64,000 nucleotides of DNA from an uncultured Alsobacter sp. (GCF_945952055.1 NZ_CAMFHB010000035.1:1-64000), one strand, 5' to 3'; counted from the first letter of the stretch, positions 36,868 to 45,869 are shown. Made by a program: numbers and translations. The notes: generated from the sequence alone by a model not told the origin.

Positions 36868-37484
36868 GAGGCCCTCCGCTCGTCACCGACAAGGCCGCGC
36901 GGTGGGCCATCGATGTCCCGGTCGCGGATCTCGAACGGCTCCTCTCCCTTCCCGAAGGCGTCCTGCGGGACCGAATGCGGTCCGTCGTGTACGCGTGCAA
37001 CATGCAGGCACTGCGAGCGGACGACGCCGCAAGCAGGCGTCGCGCCGTCCGGATGGCGTCAGCCGCTCGTCCGGTTCTCGAACGGTTGCAAGGCATCCTC
37101 GACGAGCCTGAGACGCTCCGCGACCTACGCCGAGCGTCGGCGGCCCTTCGGAGAGCAGGGCACGGGCAGGCCGAAGTGATCGACGGGATAGTCGCGGCGC
37201 TCCTGACCGTCCCTGCCACGCTGGCCGTGGTCGAGCACGTCTCCGAAGGCAAGCGCGGCACGCCGGGGAAGGTCTGGCAGGTTGAGTTCCTCAAGGCGCT
37301 CGCCCGGGAATGGACGCAGGTCACTCGGCTGCCGCCCGCGAAGGCTTCGCGCGCTGCCGCCTCGCGGCGTTCACCCCGCGCCCTGTTCCTTCCGTTTGCC
37401 GAAGCAGCACTGGCTGACGTTGGCGTCGAGGTGAAGAACGCTGCGCGAGCTATCAAGCACGCCCTATCCGATGTGGACAAATAA
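36864..37484 (+). CDS. Island protein of unknown function, coupled to integrase
   Basis: A 206-aa, mainly helical, Arg/Ala-rich protein without signal or membrane segment (AARWAIDVPVADLERLLSLPEGVLRDRM). It overlaps the integrase stop by ATGA and should be translated with it. A role in integration control or as an accessory protein is possible, but nothing in the sequence identifies it. Confidence 0.7.
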   Translation: MRGPPLVTDKAARWAIDVPVADLERLLSLPEGVLRDRMRSVVYACNMQALRADDAASRRRAVRMASAARPVLERLQGILDEPETLRDLRRASAALRRAGHGQAEVIDGIVAALLTVPATLAVVEHVSEGKRGTPGKVWQVEFLKALAREWTQVTRLPPAKASRAAASRRSPRALFLPFAEAALADVGVEVKNAARAIKHALSDVDK

Positions 37485-37657
37485 TCGGCGAGACGAGCGG
37501 TCAGTCTGCAACTCGGAAAATCCCTTGCCGCGATTGGTGTAGCGGCTCGATTGGGAAAAAACTTCGTCGGTGAATTTTTCGCCGTCGTTACAGGCGCTCA
37601 GAGTTCCGCGACCTTCCCGATGTCGCCGCGCCGTTTCGCGGCTCGAAGGGAAGCAAA

Positions 37658-37897
37658 ATGAACCACTCGAACAAGATCAGCGACAGCGGCGGCGACAGCC
37701 GTTCCGCCATCGCCCCGCGCCTCCTCACCGAGGAGCAGGCGCGCGCCGCGCTCGGCGGTATCAGCCGCACCACGATGCATCGCATGATGGTCGGCGGGCG
37801 CATCCGCGTCGTGAAGCTCGGACGCCTGAACATGGTGCCGGTCGAGGAGATCGACCGCGTCATTGCCGCCCTCCCGGCCGCGCGCGAGGTGGCCTGA
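37658..37897 (+). CDS. AlpA/excisionase-like helix-turn-helix protein
   Basis: A 79-aa MerR-type winged helix protein: LLTEEQARAALGGISRTTMHRMMVGGRIRVVKLG, then a second helix VEEIDRVIAAL. This is the helix-turn-helix_17 (excisionase/AlpA) pattern. In P4-like elements AlpA switches on excision and early genes. It starts the gene block after a 173-bp AT-richer gap and has a good AAGGGA ribosome site. Confidence 0.8.
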   Translation: MNHSNKISDSGGDSRSAIAPRLLTEEQARAALGGISRTTMHRMMVGGRIRVVKLGRLNMVPVEEIDRVIAALPAAREVA

Positions 37898-37899
37898 TC

Positions 37900-38181
37900 A
37901 TGGCGCGCACCGTGAAGAAGACCGAGACGGCCGGCGAGGTCTTCGCCCGGCTCGACGCGGCGAAGGTCGAAGCCCAGCGGGCCGTCCTCGCCGCCGCCGC
38001 GATCTACAGCCAGTTGCTCGCGATGTGGGACCTGCATTCCATCGAGGCCATCCATCAGCGTCCGGACTGGGACGAGGTGCTCACCGCCCGCGAGGCGGCC
38101 GACGAGGCGCGGATCGCTTTGGCGAAGCTCGGCGACGAGCGTGCCGCCGCGCAGGCGGCCGTGAACGGGGGGCAGCAGTGA
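37900..38181 (+). CDS. Small island protein, unknown
   Basis: A 93-aa helical protein (KTETAGEVFARLDAAKVEAQRAVLAAAAIYSQLL) whose ATG lies 2 bp behind the AlpA-like gene stop. It is rich in Ala, Glu and Arg and may form a coiled coil. No family is recognised. It shares its final base with the start of the next gene. Confidence 0.65.
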   Translation: MARTVKKTETAGEVFARLDAAKVEAQRAVLAAAAIYSQLLAMWDLHSIEAIHQRPDWDEVLTAREAADEARIALAKLGDERAAAQAAVNGGQQ

Positions 38182-38816
38182 TGGCCTCCCGGTTCTTCAA
38201 GTCGATCCCGGGCGGCGCTGTGTCGCTCGCCGAGCGCGTCGCCGCGATCGTGGCGTCGCTGACCCCCAAGGCGTCCGCCGTGACCAAGGCGGGAGAGATC
38301 GTCGGTCTGGCGCGGCAGGTTGCCGAGGAGCGGCCGAAGCAGCAGGCTGAACTCGACGCGGAAGCGGACGAGGCCGAGCGGGCGGCGATCCGCGAGGCTG
38401 GCCTGCTCGCCGTCGGGCTCACGACGGACGCGAGCGCCGTCGAGGCCAAGCGGGCGGACGCGAGCGTGAAGCGGACCACCGCCCTCGCCGGGAAGGTCGC
38501 GGCGCAGGCCGACGCGGACGTCGTCAGGATCGCCGAGGAGCGCCGCCGCGACGCCGGCCGCGCGCTCCACGAGGCGATGGAGGCCGAGATCGCCCCGCTC
38601 CGCGAGGAGGCGTTGGCGCAGTTCCGCGAGACCGTCGCCGCGCACGTGCGGGCGCACGACCTCGCCGCTGCCCTCGGTCTGCCCGTCGGTGAGCGTCCCC
38701 AGATCATCGACCCCATCAGCCACGAGCGCCTCACCCCGCCCGAGCCCGACGCCGAGGCTCGGGCCATCGCCGAGGCGCTCGAACCCGTGCGGTGGCAGAT
38801 CCGCGTCACCGCCTGA
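38181..38816 (+). CDS. Coiled-coil island protein, unknown
   Basis: A 211-aa protein with a long Ala/Glu/Arg-rich helical central region (residues about 50-160, for example RREERRRDAGRALHEAMEAE-like heptads) and a short C-terminal segment with RPQIIDPISHERLTPP. No signal peptide or membrane span. The ATG at 38181 overlaps the preceding stop by one base. The function is not known; the position before the replication gene suggests a role in the early operon. Confidence 0.65.
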   Translation: MASRFFKSIPGGAVSLAERVAAIVASLTPKASAVTKAGEIVGLARQVAEERPKQQAELDAEADEAERAAIREAGLLAVGLTTDASAVEAKRADASVKRTTALAGKVAAQADADVVRIAEERRRDAGRALHEAMEAEIAPLREEALAQFRETVAAHVRAHDLAAALGLPVGERPQIIDPISHERLTPPEPDAEARAIAEALEPVRWQIRVTA

Positions 38817-38994
38817 ACCTATCCCCATCCGGCCCGGCAGCCCTCCGGAGGCCTTCGCATCGAGGCCAACAACGGCACGCCCCCTCCCGGCCGGGCCACG
38901 TTCTTTGGACGGGTCAAGGGGGCGAACGGTGCAGGCCGGCGGCGCGACGAGCGTGGCGTGCCGCCGGCCAGACCTTCCAACGAGAACGGACGCG

Positions 38995-39974
38995 ATGACC
39001 GAGCCCATCACCCTCTTAGCAAAGTGGCGTCTCGCGCAGGCCATTGCGGCTGACCCGAACACGCCTCCGTCGGCTCTCCGGGTCGCCCTCCGGCTGCTCG
39101 ACCACCTGAACGGCAAGACGGGCCGCTGCGACCCCGCCCACGCGACAATCGGTGCCGCCCTTGGCATCGGCCGCCGCACCGTTGTCGATGCAATCCACGC
39201 GCTTGAACGGGCCGGTTGGCTGCGGGTCGAGCGTGGCGGCGGCGATCCGAACGCCCCGAACGGCTACTCGACGAACTCGTATCAGTTCGCCGTGGAGAGG
39301 CTCGGCGAGGTTCCCGAGGCCGGACGGGACGACGATCCCCCCCGTGCAGAAACTTGCACCCCGGGGGGTGCGGAAGTTCGCACCTCCCCCCGTGCGGGAA
39401 TTCGCACCCCCCCGGTGGTCATTTCCGCACCCCCCCGGGGTGCGGAAATCCGCACACAAACTATGAACAGGTCTACCGGGAAGAGAAACCGGGAACGGGA
39501 AACACTTATCCCCCTTCCCCCTCACCTCGTTCTTCGCGCGACCGGGCGACCGGACTGCCGGACGAACTCCGGGCCGACTTCTCCCTCTTCTGGTCGATCT
39601 ATCCGCGCCGTGAGCGCGTCGGGGCGGCCGAGGCTGCTTTCGCTCAGGCGGTCGCCAACGGCGCGGACCCCGCCGACCTCATCCACGGGGTCCGCGCCTA
39701 TGCCCGGTCTGTGAAGGGGAGCGAGCCGAAGTACGTCGCGGGTGCTGCCCGCTGGCTCGCCGAGCGTCGCTGGACGGACGAGCCGCCGGCCCCGTCTACC
39801 GGCCCCGACCCCATCACACTGGACGGCGACGGCAACATCGTCGCCGTCCCGCCTACGGCGCAAGCCGCACCTCGTCGGCGCATGACACCTGCCGAGGAAA
39901 TCCTCTCCGCCTTCACCCCCGATGCTCTCGAAGAAATGGACGCCAATTGGAGGGCTCGCCGCAATGGCCACTGA
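38995..39974 (+). CDS. Lambda-O-like replication initiator, split over two frames
   Basis: The N-terminal 110 residues carry a helix-turn-helix of the replication-protein type (NTPPSALRVALRLLDHLNG, HATIGAALGIGRRTVVDAIHALERAGWL). The C-terminal part (DELRADFSLFWSIYPRRE ... YVAGAARWLAERRW) is in another frame, as in phage and plasmid replication proteins with a FWxxYPRR motif. The frame changes somewhere in the C- and G-run-rich block around 39338-39540, which also holds five iterons. A one-base difference would fuse the frames; slippage, decay or base-calling error are possible. Frame 1 alone ends at 39714. The likely role is binding the iterons to start replication of the element. Confidence 0.7.
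39344..39455. repeat. Five 24-bp iterons inside the replication gene (putative origin)
   Basis: Five 16-bp near-palindromes occur at 39344, 39368, 39392, 39415 and 39440 (steps 24, 24, 23, 25). The examples GTGCGGAAGTTCGCAC and GTGCGGAAATCCGCAC are separated by C/G runs; the fourth is the least conserved. This matches the arrangement of lambda ori inside gene O. Each could form a hairpin. Confidence 0.8.
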
Positions 39975-40551
39975 CATCGTCTCGTCGAACTCCCGGACAG
40001 AACTCGCGCCGTACATCAAGGCTCACATCGCGACTGCGCACCGTCTACGCCAGCTCAAGGCGGAGATCAGCGTCGACGGAGGTCACCGGTACAACGAAAT
40101 CCGGGCGCTGGAATTGGTCCGCTCCGGCGAAGTCACCCGCGCCGGCATGCAGACGACGGTCGCGACCTTGACCACCGCGATCTACACGCCGTCCCCGCCC
40201 GTCTCGCTGCTCGCCGTCCTCGTGGAGCGAATGACGTCGCTGCCTCGTGCCAACGTCGATCTGGTCGCGTGGGCCCGGCACACGGTCGAGCTTCTCTCCG
40301 AGGAGGAGGTCGACGAGGACAGCGCCGAGGCTTGGTACGACGTTGCGGGCGGCTTCTCGGCCGCGATCGTTCACGTCGCGGCGACGAACATCCTTGCGAG
40401 CGAGCGATGGCTGCCTCCGCCCGCCGCTGTCCTCGAAGCCTGCAAGGCCGTCCGTCTCGCGCTGATCCACGACCTCTCGGTGGCCCGCTACTTCGAGAAG
40501 CTGGCCGCCAAGACGGACCCGGACGCCCCGGGCGTCTGGGATCTCGACTAA
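39964..40551 (+). CDS. Island protein following the replication gene, unknown
   Basis: A 195-aa helical protein (MATDIVSSNSRTELAPYIKAHIA ... LDLVAWARHTVELLSEEEVDED). Its start overlaps the end of the replication gene, so it is translationally coupled. By position it could be a helicase loader comparable to lambda P, but no P-loop or other motif is visible. The ATG at 39964 is preferred to 39922. Confidence 0.65.
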   Translation: MATDIVSSNSRTELAPYIKAHIATAHRLRQLKAEISVDGGHRYNEIRALELVRSGEVTRAGMQTTVATLTTAIYTPSPPVSLLAVLVERMTSLPRANVDLVAWARHTVELLSEEEVDEDSAEAWYDVAGGFSAAIVHVAATNILASERWLPPPAAVLEACKAVRLALIHDLSVARYFEKLAAKTDPDAPGVWDLD

Positions 40552-40614
40552 CGCACCACCAACCCGATCGCGCGCCAGAGGGGCGCGCGGCATAGCCTGA
40601 AAGGAGGCCGCAAC

Positions 40615-40872
40615 TTGCAGCCCATCACCGCCAACGAACTCACCTCCGGGACGCTCGGGCGAGCCCTTGAGATGCGAGCCACGACCACCCGTGGCCCCGT
40701 CTCGAAAGAGTTCATCGCTGGGGCTCTCGCCCTGCTCCGCGTCAAGCCCGACGCGCTCGCGGAAAACCTCTTCGCCGCCGGCCTCTGCGCCGAAGCGGAC
40801 GTCCCCGTCGACTTCGGCAAGACCGAACGGAGCGGTGACTTCACCATCATCACGAGCCGCAACCACCGCTGA
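40615..40872 (+). CDS. Small island protein with TTG start
   Basis: An 85-aa protein beginning TTG with a strong AAAGGAGG ribosome site 6 bp ahead, which decides the start. It is Ala/Leu-rich with two short helices (GPVSKEFIAGALALLRVKPDALAE). The function is unknown. Confidence 0.65.
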   Translation: MQPITANELTSGTLGRALEMRATTTRGPVSKEFIAGALALLRVKPDALAENLFAAGLCAEADVPVDFGKTERSGDFTIITSRNHR

Positions 40873-40883
40873 AGGAACACAAC

Positions 40884-41276
40884 ATGACCACCCTCGAAAT
40901 CACCGCCAACAACGCCGCCCGCGTCGGCGCGGCCATCGCCCTCGCCGCCAAGCAGGGGCACGCCCTTTCCCCCGAACTCATGAGCGGCCTTTCCGCCGGA
41001 GCCGAGCACTCCCCCGGCTTCACGGCCGAGCAAATCGTCGACTTCGGTCTCGACTTCCAGCGTGGCGTCCTCGAAACCCGAACGCGCCTCTGCGACGTCG
41101 GCGCTGTCGCCCTCGCCGCCGGACGGTTCGACGAATTCAAGGTGCTGCTCGGCAAGGGCGTCGCCATCGAGGTGATCGAGACGGTGTTCGCGATCTACAG
41201 CGCGCCGAAGGCGGCCGGTCAGGGCACGAGCCCGCAGACCGGATGGCCTTCCTTCGGCGACCGCCGCCAGCACTGA
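40884..41276 (+). CDS. Small island protein, unknown
   Basis: A 130-aa helical protein (TAEQIVDFGLDFQRGVLETRTRLCDVGAVALAAGRFDEF). The start at 40884 is preceded by AAGGAA and lies 11 bp behind the previous stop, so it is in the same operon. No family is recognised. Confidence 0.6.
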   Translation: MTTLEITANNAARVGAAIALAAKQGHALSPELMSGLSAGAEHSPGFTAEQIVDFGLDFQRGVLETRTRLCDVGAVALAAGRFDEFKVLLGKGVAIEVIETVFAIYSAPKAAGQGTSPQTGWPSFGDRRQH

Positions 41277-41337
41277 CCTCCACCGCCGTCCGCCTCGCGG
41301 GCGGCGGTCCCCCTGTCTCACCGAATGGAGAACGCAC

Positions 41338-41724
41338 ATGATCGACGACATGTGGACAGACGAGAGGCTCGCGCAGGTGGCGGCGATGACGCCGACCGAT
41401 CGCGCTCACGAATTCGATGCGAGGGTCGCGGCGGGCCACCGACTGGCCGAGGTTCGGCTCGCCTTCAACACGCCGAGGTTGAACGCGGCCGAGATCCGGG
41501 AGGCGTTCATCACCGGGGCGGTGGGCTTTGAGGCGTTCGAGGCGCACGACATCTTCCCGCTCCTCGCCGCTCCGGCCACGGACGCCCTTCCCCGCCCCGT
41601 TCCCCCTGCTCCTCCCCCGCCGTCCCCCGCCGAGCGCGACGACGGGGCCGACGGACGCGACGCGTGGGCGCGGGCCGTCGAGCGCATCAACGCCCGGCTG
41701 GCGCAGCCGCAGAGCGGGCCCTGA
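41338..41724 (+). CDS. Small island protein with Pro-rich linker
   Basis: A 128-aa protein with an N-terminal helical part (MIDDMWTDERLAQVAAMTPTDRAHEFDARVA), a run of prolines ([13 protein letters not shown]) and a C-terminal helix (WARAVERINARLAQ). The ATG at 41338 has GGAGA upstream. The function is unknown; in phages such small proteins often precede tail genes as chaperones, but here that is only a positional idea. Confidence 0.6.
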   Translation: MIDDMWTDERLAQVAAMTPTDRAHEFDARVAAGHRLAEVRLAFNTPRLNAAEIREAFITGAVGFEAFEAHDIFPLLAAPATDALPRPVPPAPPPPSPAERDDGADGRDAWARAVERINARLAQPQSGP

Positions 41725-41911
41725 GGCAGGCTGGGGGTCTCGGCGGGTAGCCCCGTAGCGGGCCGAGTGCTCGAGGCCCCTCACTCACGCCCCCTCAGCG
41801 ACGGCGGGGCGGCCGGAGGGGGAGGCCCCCGGAAGTGGACGGGTCCTCCCGGCGGTCTCGGTCGGGTGCGGGCGTAGGCGGCCGCAGTTTTCGAGCGTTT
41901 TTGGGGAAATG

Positions 41912-41925
41912 AAAACCGCGGTTTT
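41912..41925. promoter_or_regulatory. Perfect 14-bp palindrome upstream of the tape-measure gene
   Basis: AAAACCGCGGTTTT lies in an AT-richer patch of the 284-bp gap before the tape-measure gene. It is a likely operator for a dimeric regulator, perhaps one controlling the late gene. The rest of the gap is GC-rich and shows no ORF of substance. Confidence 0.5.
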
Positions 41926-42008
41926 ATTCAGCGAGATCGACGCTCGTCATCAGCAAAAACAGCGACTTAGCGTCCCCAAATGGCAACTTCGGAAAGGACA
42001 GGAACACC

Positions 42009-44474
42009 GTGACGAAGATTATTGAAGCACAGGCGATCATCTCCGCGAAGGACAACACGGGCGGGGCGTTTGCCGCCGTCTCGAAGAAGCTGACGGACAT
42101 CTCCAGAGCGGGGAAAGTCGTCGGCGAGAGCATGTCCGGGATGGGTCGGCAGATTGGTCTCATGCAGGACAAGCTTGCGAAGATCCAAAACTTCAGGGCG
42201 ATGCACACCGGCCTCGTCGAGGCTCGGACGAAGTTCCGGGACGCGCAGCGCGAGGTCGAGCGGCTCGGGCGGGCGGTCGGGGAGGCCGCGAAGCCGAGCC
42301 GGGATCTGGCTCGCGCCTATGAACAGGCGCAGCGCGCGGTCAAGGGAGCATCGCAGGCGTTCAAGCAACAGGCCGAGGCGGTCTCGGCGGCGAAGCGCGA
42401 ACTCGGGTCTGCCGGGGTCCCGATCAATCGTCTCGCGAGCGCGCAGGATCACCTCCGCAAGTCGATCGACAGCGCGAATGCGAGCCTCGCGAGGCAGGCG
42501 TCCTACCGGCGGCTCATTCAGGCTTCGCCCGACGTCCGCTCGCCCGTCGCGACCCGCGCCGGCGTCGGCTCCGGGGCGGGTGACCTCGTCGGCGGCGTCG
42601 CCGGAGTGGTCGGAGCCGGCAAGCTCGGTCAGGTCGCCGGGAGGGCCGTCGAGGGCTGGACGACGATGGACGAGGCGCTTCGGCGTCAACAGGCCATCAT
42701 GTCGATCTCGCCCGAGACGCAGGGCCCGCTTAAGGCGCAAGCGTTCCGGATCGGTCAGGACACGCGGTTTACGAACCCTGACGTGGTCCGGGCGCAGACC
42801 ACGATCTCGACCCGTCTCCCGAAAGAAGCGCAGACCGTCGGCGTCGTCTCGGGGATCACCGAGGCCGCGCGCGACTACGCCCTCGCGATGGGCACGACGA
42901 TGGACGAGGGAGCCGAGGCGATCATCGCCCGGATGCTCGCTCGTCGGATGGACATGAGCACGCCCGAGGCGGCCGGCGCGAGCGCGCGGCACGCCGCGAA
43001 CCGGCTCGTCCAGCGCGCGAAGATCTCGGGCGCGAAGCACGACGACCTGATGGGCTCGACGAAGTTCGGCGCGGCCCCGGGGCAGGTCGCCGGGTTCTCG
43101 GAAGAGTTTCAGGACGCGTTCGAGGCGCAACTTCAGCGTATCGGTTACGAGGGCTCGATGACCGGCAACTTCGCCCGGGCAGCGGCCATGAAGCTTTCGA
43201 CGCCGACGACGAAGGGGCTCGCGGCCATCGCGGCGAGCGGCCTTCGGTACGACGACTACGTCAAGCCGGGGACGAACTTCTCGGCCGGCGGCCTCTCCGA
43301 CATGCTGAAACTCAAGTTCGGCCGAGCGATCTCGGGCGATCAGATCTCGAAGCTGAACGAGATCTTCGACGACGAGACCGTCACGGGCGACCGGGGCGAG
43401 TTCGTCTCGCGGGTCTCGGGCGTCCTCGGGGAGAGCTTCGCCCGGAAGACCAAAAGCGGGAAGGTGAACGCGCAGGACGCGGAGCGGATCGCGAAGACCG
43501 CCGACCAGTTCTACACCCTCAACGCGCAGGGCGTTCAATCCGAGCGCCTGATGGCCGACCTCGTCAAGCAGGGGCTCTCGCCGGCCGTCGCTCGATACCT
43601 CTTCGGGCAAGAGCACGGCGGTCGAGCGCAGTCGCTCAATTACGAGCAACTGCTCCGCGACCAGCAGACGATGAAGGACACGCCGGGGAACCGGGCCGCG
43701 AAGATCGGCGAGGACATCAACGCGGGTGCCTATGGCGCTTATCAGCGGATGATCGGCTCGATCGAGACCTTCACGACCCGGCTCGGCGAGGCGAACGACC
43801 GGATCATGACCGTCGGCTTCGACAAGCTCGGGAACGCGATCGACGCGATCTCGAACCTGCCGAACCCGATCGTCGCGTTCGGAACGGCGGTCACGGCGGC
43901 AACCGGCGGCCTCGTGGCTCTGGCGGGAGCCTCCCGGATCGCGGCCTTCGCGGGGATCCCGGGCGCGGCCACGGTCGGAGCGGCGGCCGGCGGCATCCTC
44001 GCGTTCGGCGGCCGAGTGGTTGGTGCGCTCGTCCCGCCCCTCGGGGCGGCGGCGACCGGCTACTACCTCGGGAACAAGGCCGGCGAGGGTCTCTCGGTCG
44101 TCGGCGAGGCCGCTGCCGGGAAGCACTGGACGCCGAAGGGCGACGCCGAGCGCGCCGACCTGAAGGAGCGGGCCGCGAAGCTCGAAATGATGATCAAGAA
44201 CACCGAGGAGCGGTCGAAGCTCCCGGACGTGGCGGCGGTCGTCACCGGGCCGATGAGGTCGGAGCTTCAGGACATCCGGAACCGCCTCAATTCCGAGGTG
44301 AAGGTGCAGGGGACCGCCGAAGTGAAGGTGACGATCGAGCCCTCGGGAGCCTTGAGCGATCTCCTCAAGCGGGCCGAGAGCGCCGGGAAGATGGCGATCT
44401 CAAACGGTCCCGGGTCGAACGGGACGACGATGCCCGAGGCCGCCCCTCCGCGTCGGGGACGTGGGGACCTCTGA
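42009..44474 (+). CDS. Phage tail tape-measure protein
   Basis: An 821-aa protein beginning GTG. The N-terminal 200 residues are long amphipathic helices (AREVERLGRAVGEA-like heptads, ARAYEQAQRAVKGASQAFKQQ) of the tape-measure type. A central globular part follows, then near residues 615-690 a Gly/Ala-rich hydrophobic region (AFGTAVTAATGGLVALAG, GAATVGAAAGGILAF). This is the pattern of TP901-type tape-measure proteins, which set tail length and enter the target cell envelope. It is the only structural gene in the island. The frame is intact across 2.5 kb with no stops. Confidence 0.85.
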   Translation: MTKIIEAQAIISAKDNTGGAFAAVSKKLTDISRAGKVVGESMSGMGRQIGLMQDKLAKIQNFRAMHTGLVEARTKFRDAQREVERLGRAVGEAAKPSRDLARAYEQAQRAVKGASQAFKQQAEAVSAAKRELGSAGVPINRLASAQDHLRKSIDSANASLARQASYRRLIQASPDVRSPVATRAGVGSGAGDLVGGVAGVVGAGKLGQVAGRAVEGWTTMDEALRRQQAIMSISPETQGPLKAQAFRIGQDTRFTNPDVVRAQTTISTRLPKEAQTVGVVSGITEAARDYALAMGTTMDEGAEAIIARMLARRMDMSTPEAAGASARHAANRLVQRAKISGAKHDDLMGSTKFGAAPGQVAGFSEEFQDAFEAQLQRIGYEGSMTGNFARAAAMKLSTPTTKGLAAIAASGLRYDDYVKPGTNFSAGGLSDMLKLKFGRAISGDQISKLNEIFDDETVTGDRGEFVSRVSGVLGESFARKTKSGKVNAQDAERIAKTADQFYTLNAQGVQSERLMADLVKQGLSPAVARYLFGQEHGGRAQSLNYEQLLRDQQTMKDTPGNRAAKIGEDINAGAYGAYQRMIGSIETFTTRLGEANDRIMTVGFDKLGNAIDAISNLPNPIVAFGTAVTAATGGLVALAGASRIAAFAGIPGAATVGAAAGGILAFGGRVVGALVPPLGAAATGYYLGNKAGEGLSVVGEAAAGKHWTPKGDAERADLKERAAKLEMMIKNTEERSKLPDVAAVVTGPMRSELQDIRNRLNSEVKVQGTAEVKVTIEPSGALSDLLKRAESAGKMAISNGPGSNGTTMPEAAPPRRGRGDL

Positions 44475-44979
44475 CCCCTGCTCCCGGATAGCCCCGCGCC
44501 TTCGCAGGCGCGGGCGCTGGCGGGCTCGGACAGTGCCTCGGCTACTCGGGTGGCGGATCGCCCACGCGGCCCCCACGGGCCTCCGTTGCGAGAGGCGTTT
44601 AAGCAGAACCGGGATCACCGCCGAGATCGACGAAAACCTGATCCGCCGGAGCCTCTCCCCCGCCATCCGCTCGCGCCTGACGGACGAGCGGAAGGCGATC
44701 TTCGAGGAGGAGCATCCGGAGACGAAGCACGGTGGGGATCGGCGTTCAAGTGCTCAAGTTGAGCACTTGAACGTGACGGACCGCTTCACTCGCGAGGTCT
44801 CGCGCCGGACCGGCCGGTCGGAGCAGAGCGTCCGCCGCGACGCCCAGCGCGGGAAGATCCTCGGCCCCGCTCTCCTCGACCGGGTCGCCGGGACGAGCCT
44901 CGACAAGGGCTCGAAGCTCGACGCCCTCGCGAAGCTCCCGGAGCCCGAGTGGAAGGCTACTGTGTTGCTCGAAACTTGA
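44461..44979 (+). pseudogene. ParB-type partition protein, C-terminal fragment
   Basis: From about 44611 the frame encodes AEIDENLIRRSLSPA, ERKAIFEEEHPETKHGGDRR, FTREVSRRTGRSEQSVRRDAQRG and TSLDKGSKLDALAKLPEPE, the central and C-terminal part of ParB/Srx-like proteins found on phages and islands. The nuclease domain that should precede it is missing; the ORF's first 50 residues are Arg-rich and out of keeping. It ends early at the stop at 44979. It is best read as a deleted remnant. Confidence 0.7.
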
Positions 44980-45105
44980 GGTCGCGCCATGTTCCCGCAG
45001 GACTTGCTCGTTCCGTCGATGGTCGCGCACTGATTTGGAAGACTTTCAGGGGACAGGTCTCGATCAAGGGCCTCGGGGTTTGCCCGGCAACTTAAAGGGT
45101 GGGGA

Positions 45106-45351
45106 ATGACCGACGAACTCGATCCTCTCGACGAACTCCTCGACCTGATCTCTCCGCGCTTCCGGGTGGCGCACGTAGGCTACGAGTGGCACGTCGTGCT
45201 CCACACGCCCGCCTCTCACATTCCGCCGACCCGGCCGGAATTCGACACAGTCGTCCAGAGCTTCCCGCACCCGGATGGCAAGCCGGAGGGCGAGGCGAAG
45301 TCGAAGGCGATCCGCCTCGCCCGGGCGTTGAACGCCGTCTTGCGAATGTAG
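45106..45351 (+). CDS. Small island protein, unknown
   Basis: An 81-aa acidic protein (MTDELDPLDELLDLISPRFRVAHVGYEWHV) with a strong AAGGGTGGGG ribosome site 3-10 bp ahead of the ATG. A C-terminal helix is Lys/Arg-rich. No family is recognised. Confidence 0.65.
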   Translation: MTDELDPLDELLDLISPRFRVAHVGYEWHVVLHTPASHIPPTRPEFDTVVQSFPHPDGKPEGEAKSKAIRLARALNAVLRM

Positions 45352-45413
45352 ACGGGGGGAGGCTTTGGGCCTACCCGCTCCACTTCACACCCTTCATTGG
45401 GGAGCCACCCATC

Positions 45414-45869
45414 ATGAAGCTCGACAAGGCCGTCGCCGCTCTTGAGGTCGCCGGAGCCCGCAAGCGGGTCCGCGCGGCCGAGGCGGAGGCGCGAGCGACG
45501 AAGCTCTCGGCGAGGCTCCGACTGTCCCGGCAGCGCGAGGCTCCCCGCCGCCGCTACCTCGCCCCCGACGTGATCCGCGCGGCGATGCTTGCCGGTGAGG
45601 GACGCTCTGCCGCCGAGATCGCGACGGAGCTTGGCGGCACCACCGCCCGCAGGGTCGCGGCCCTCTGCCACAAGCACGGCATCCGGCTCGTGCCGAAGCG
45701 CAATAGCGAGGCGTGTGTCCGCGTCGTCATTCCCCGGTCTTCCCTCGACGCCCTCGCCCGGATCTCCGTCGATCGAGACGAGACACCGGAAATCGTCATG
45801 GCCTCCGCGCTGGCCGCTCTCGCGGCCGAGCCGACCGTGCTCGCGAACCTGCTCGACGACGACGCATGA
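45414..45869 (+). CDS. Small helix-turn-helix island protein
   Basis: A 151-aa protein. The N-terminal 45 residues are basic and helical, followed by a GcrA- or resolvase-like helix-turn-helix (YLAPDVIRAAMLAGEGRSAAEIATELGG), a basic strand (HGIRLVPK), and an acidic ribbon-helix-like C-terminus (VVIPRSSLDALARISVDRDETPE). It may be a regulator of the right-hand genes. The ATG at 45414 has GGGGAG upstream; the ORF-track start runs through another gene. Confidence 0.7.
   Translation: MKLDKAVAALEVAGARKRVRAAEAEARATKLSARLRLSRQREAPRRRYLAPDVIRAAMLAGEGRSAAEIATELGGTTARRVAALCHKHGIRLVPKRNSEACVRVVIPRSSLDALARISVDRDETPEIVMASALAALAAEPTVLANLLDDDA

Noticed and set aside
39344-39455. Iteron block as a CRISPR array
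   Set aside because: Units are 16-bp palindromes with a 24-bp period and C/G-run spacers, no unique spacers and no cas genes.
41967-44126. 719-aa minus ORF opposite the tape-measure gene
   Set aside because: Arg/Leu-rich antisense frame; the plus frame shows tape-measure features and a good start.
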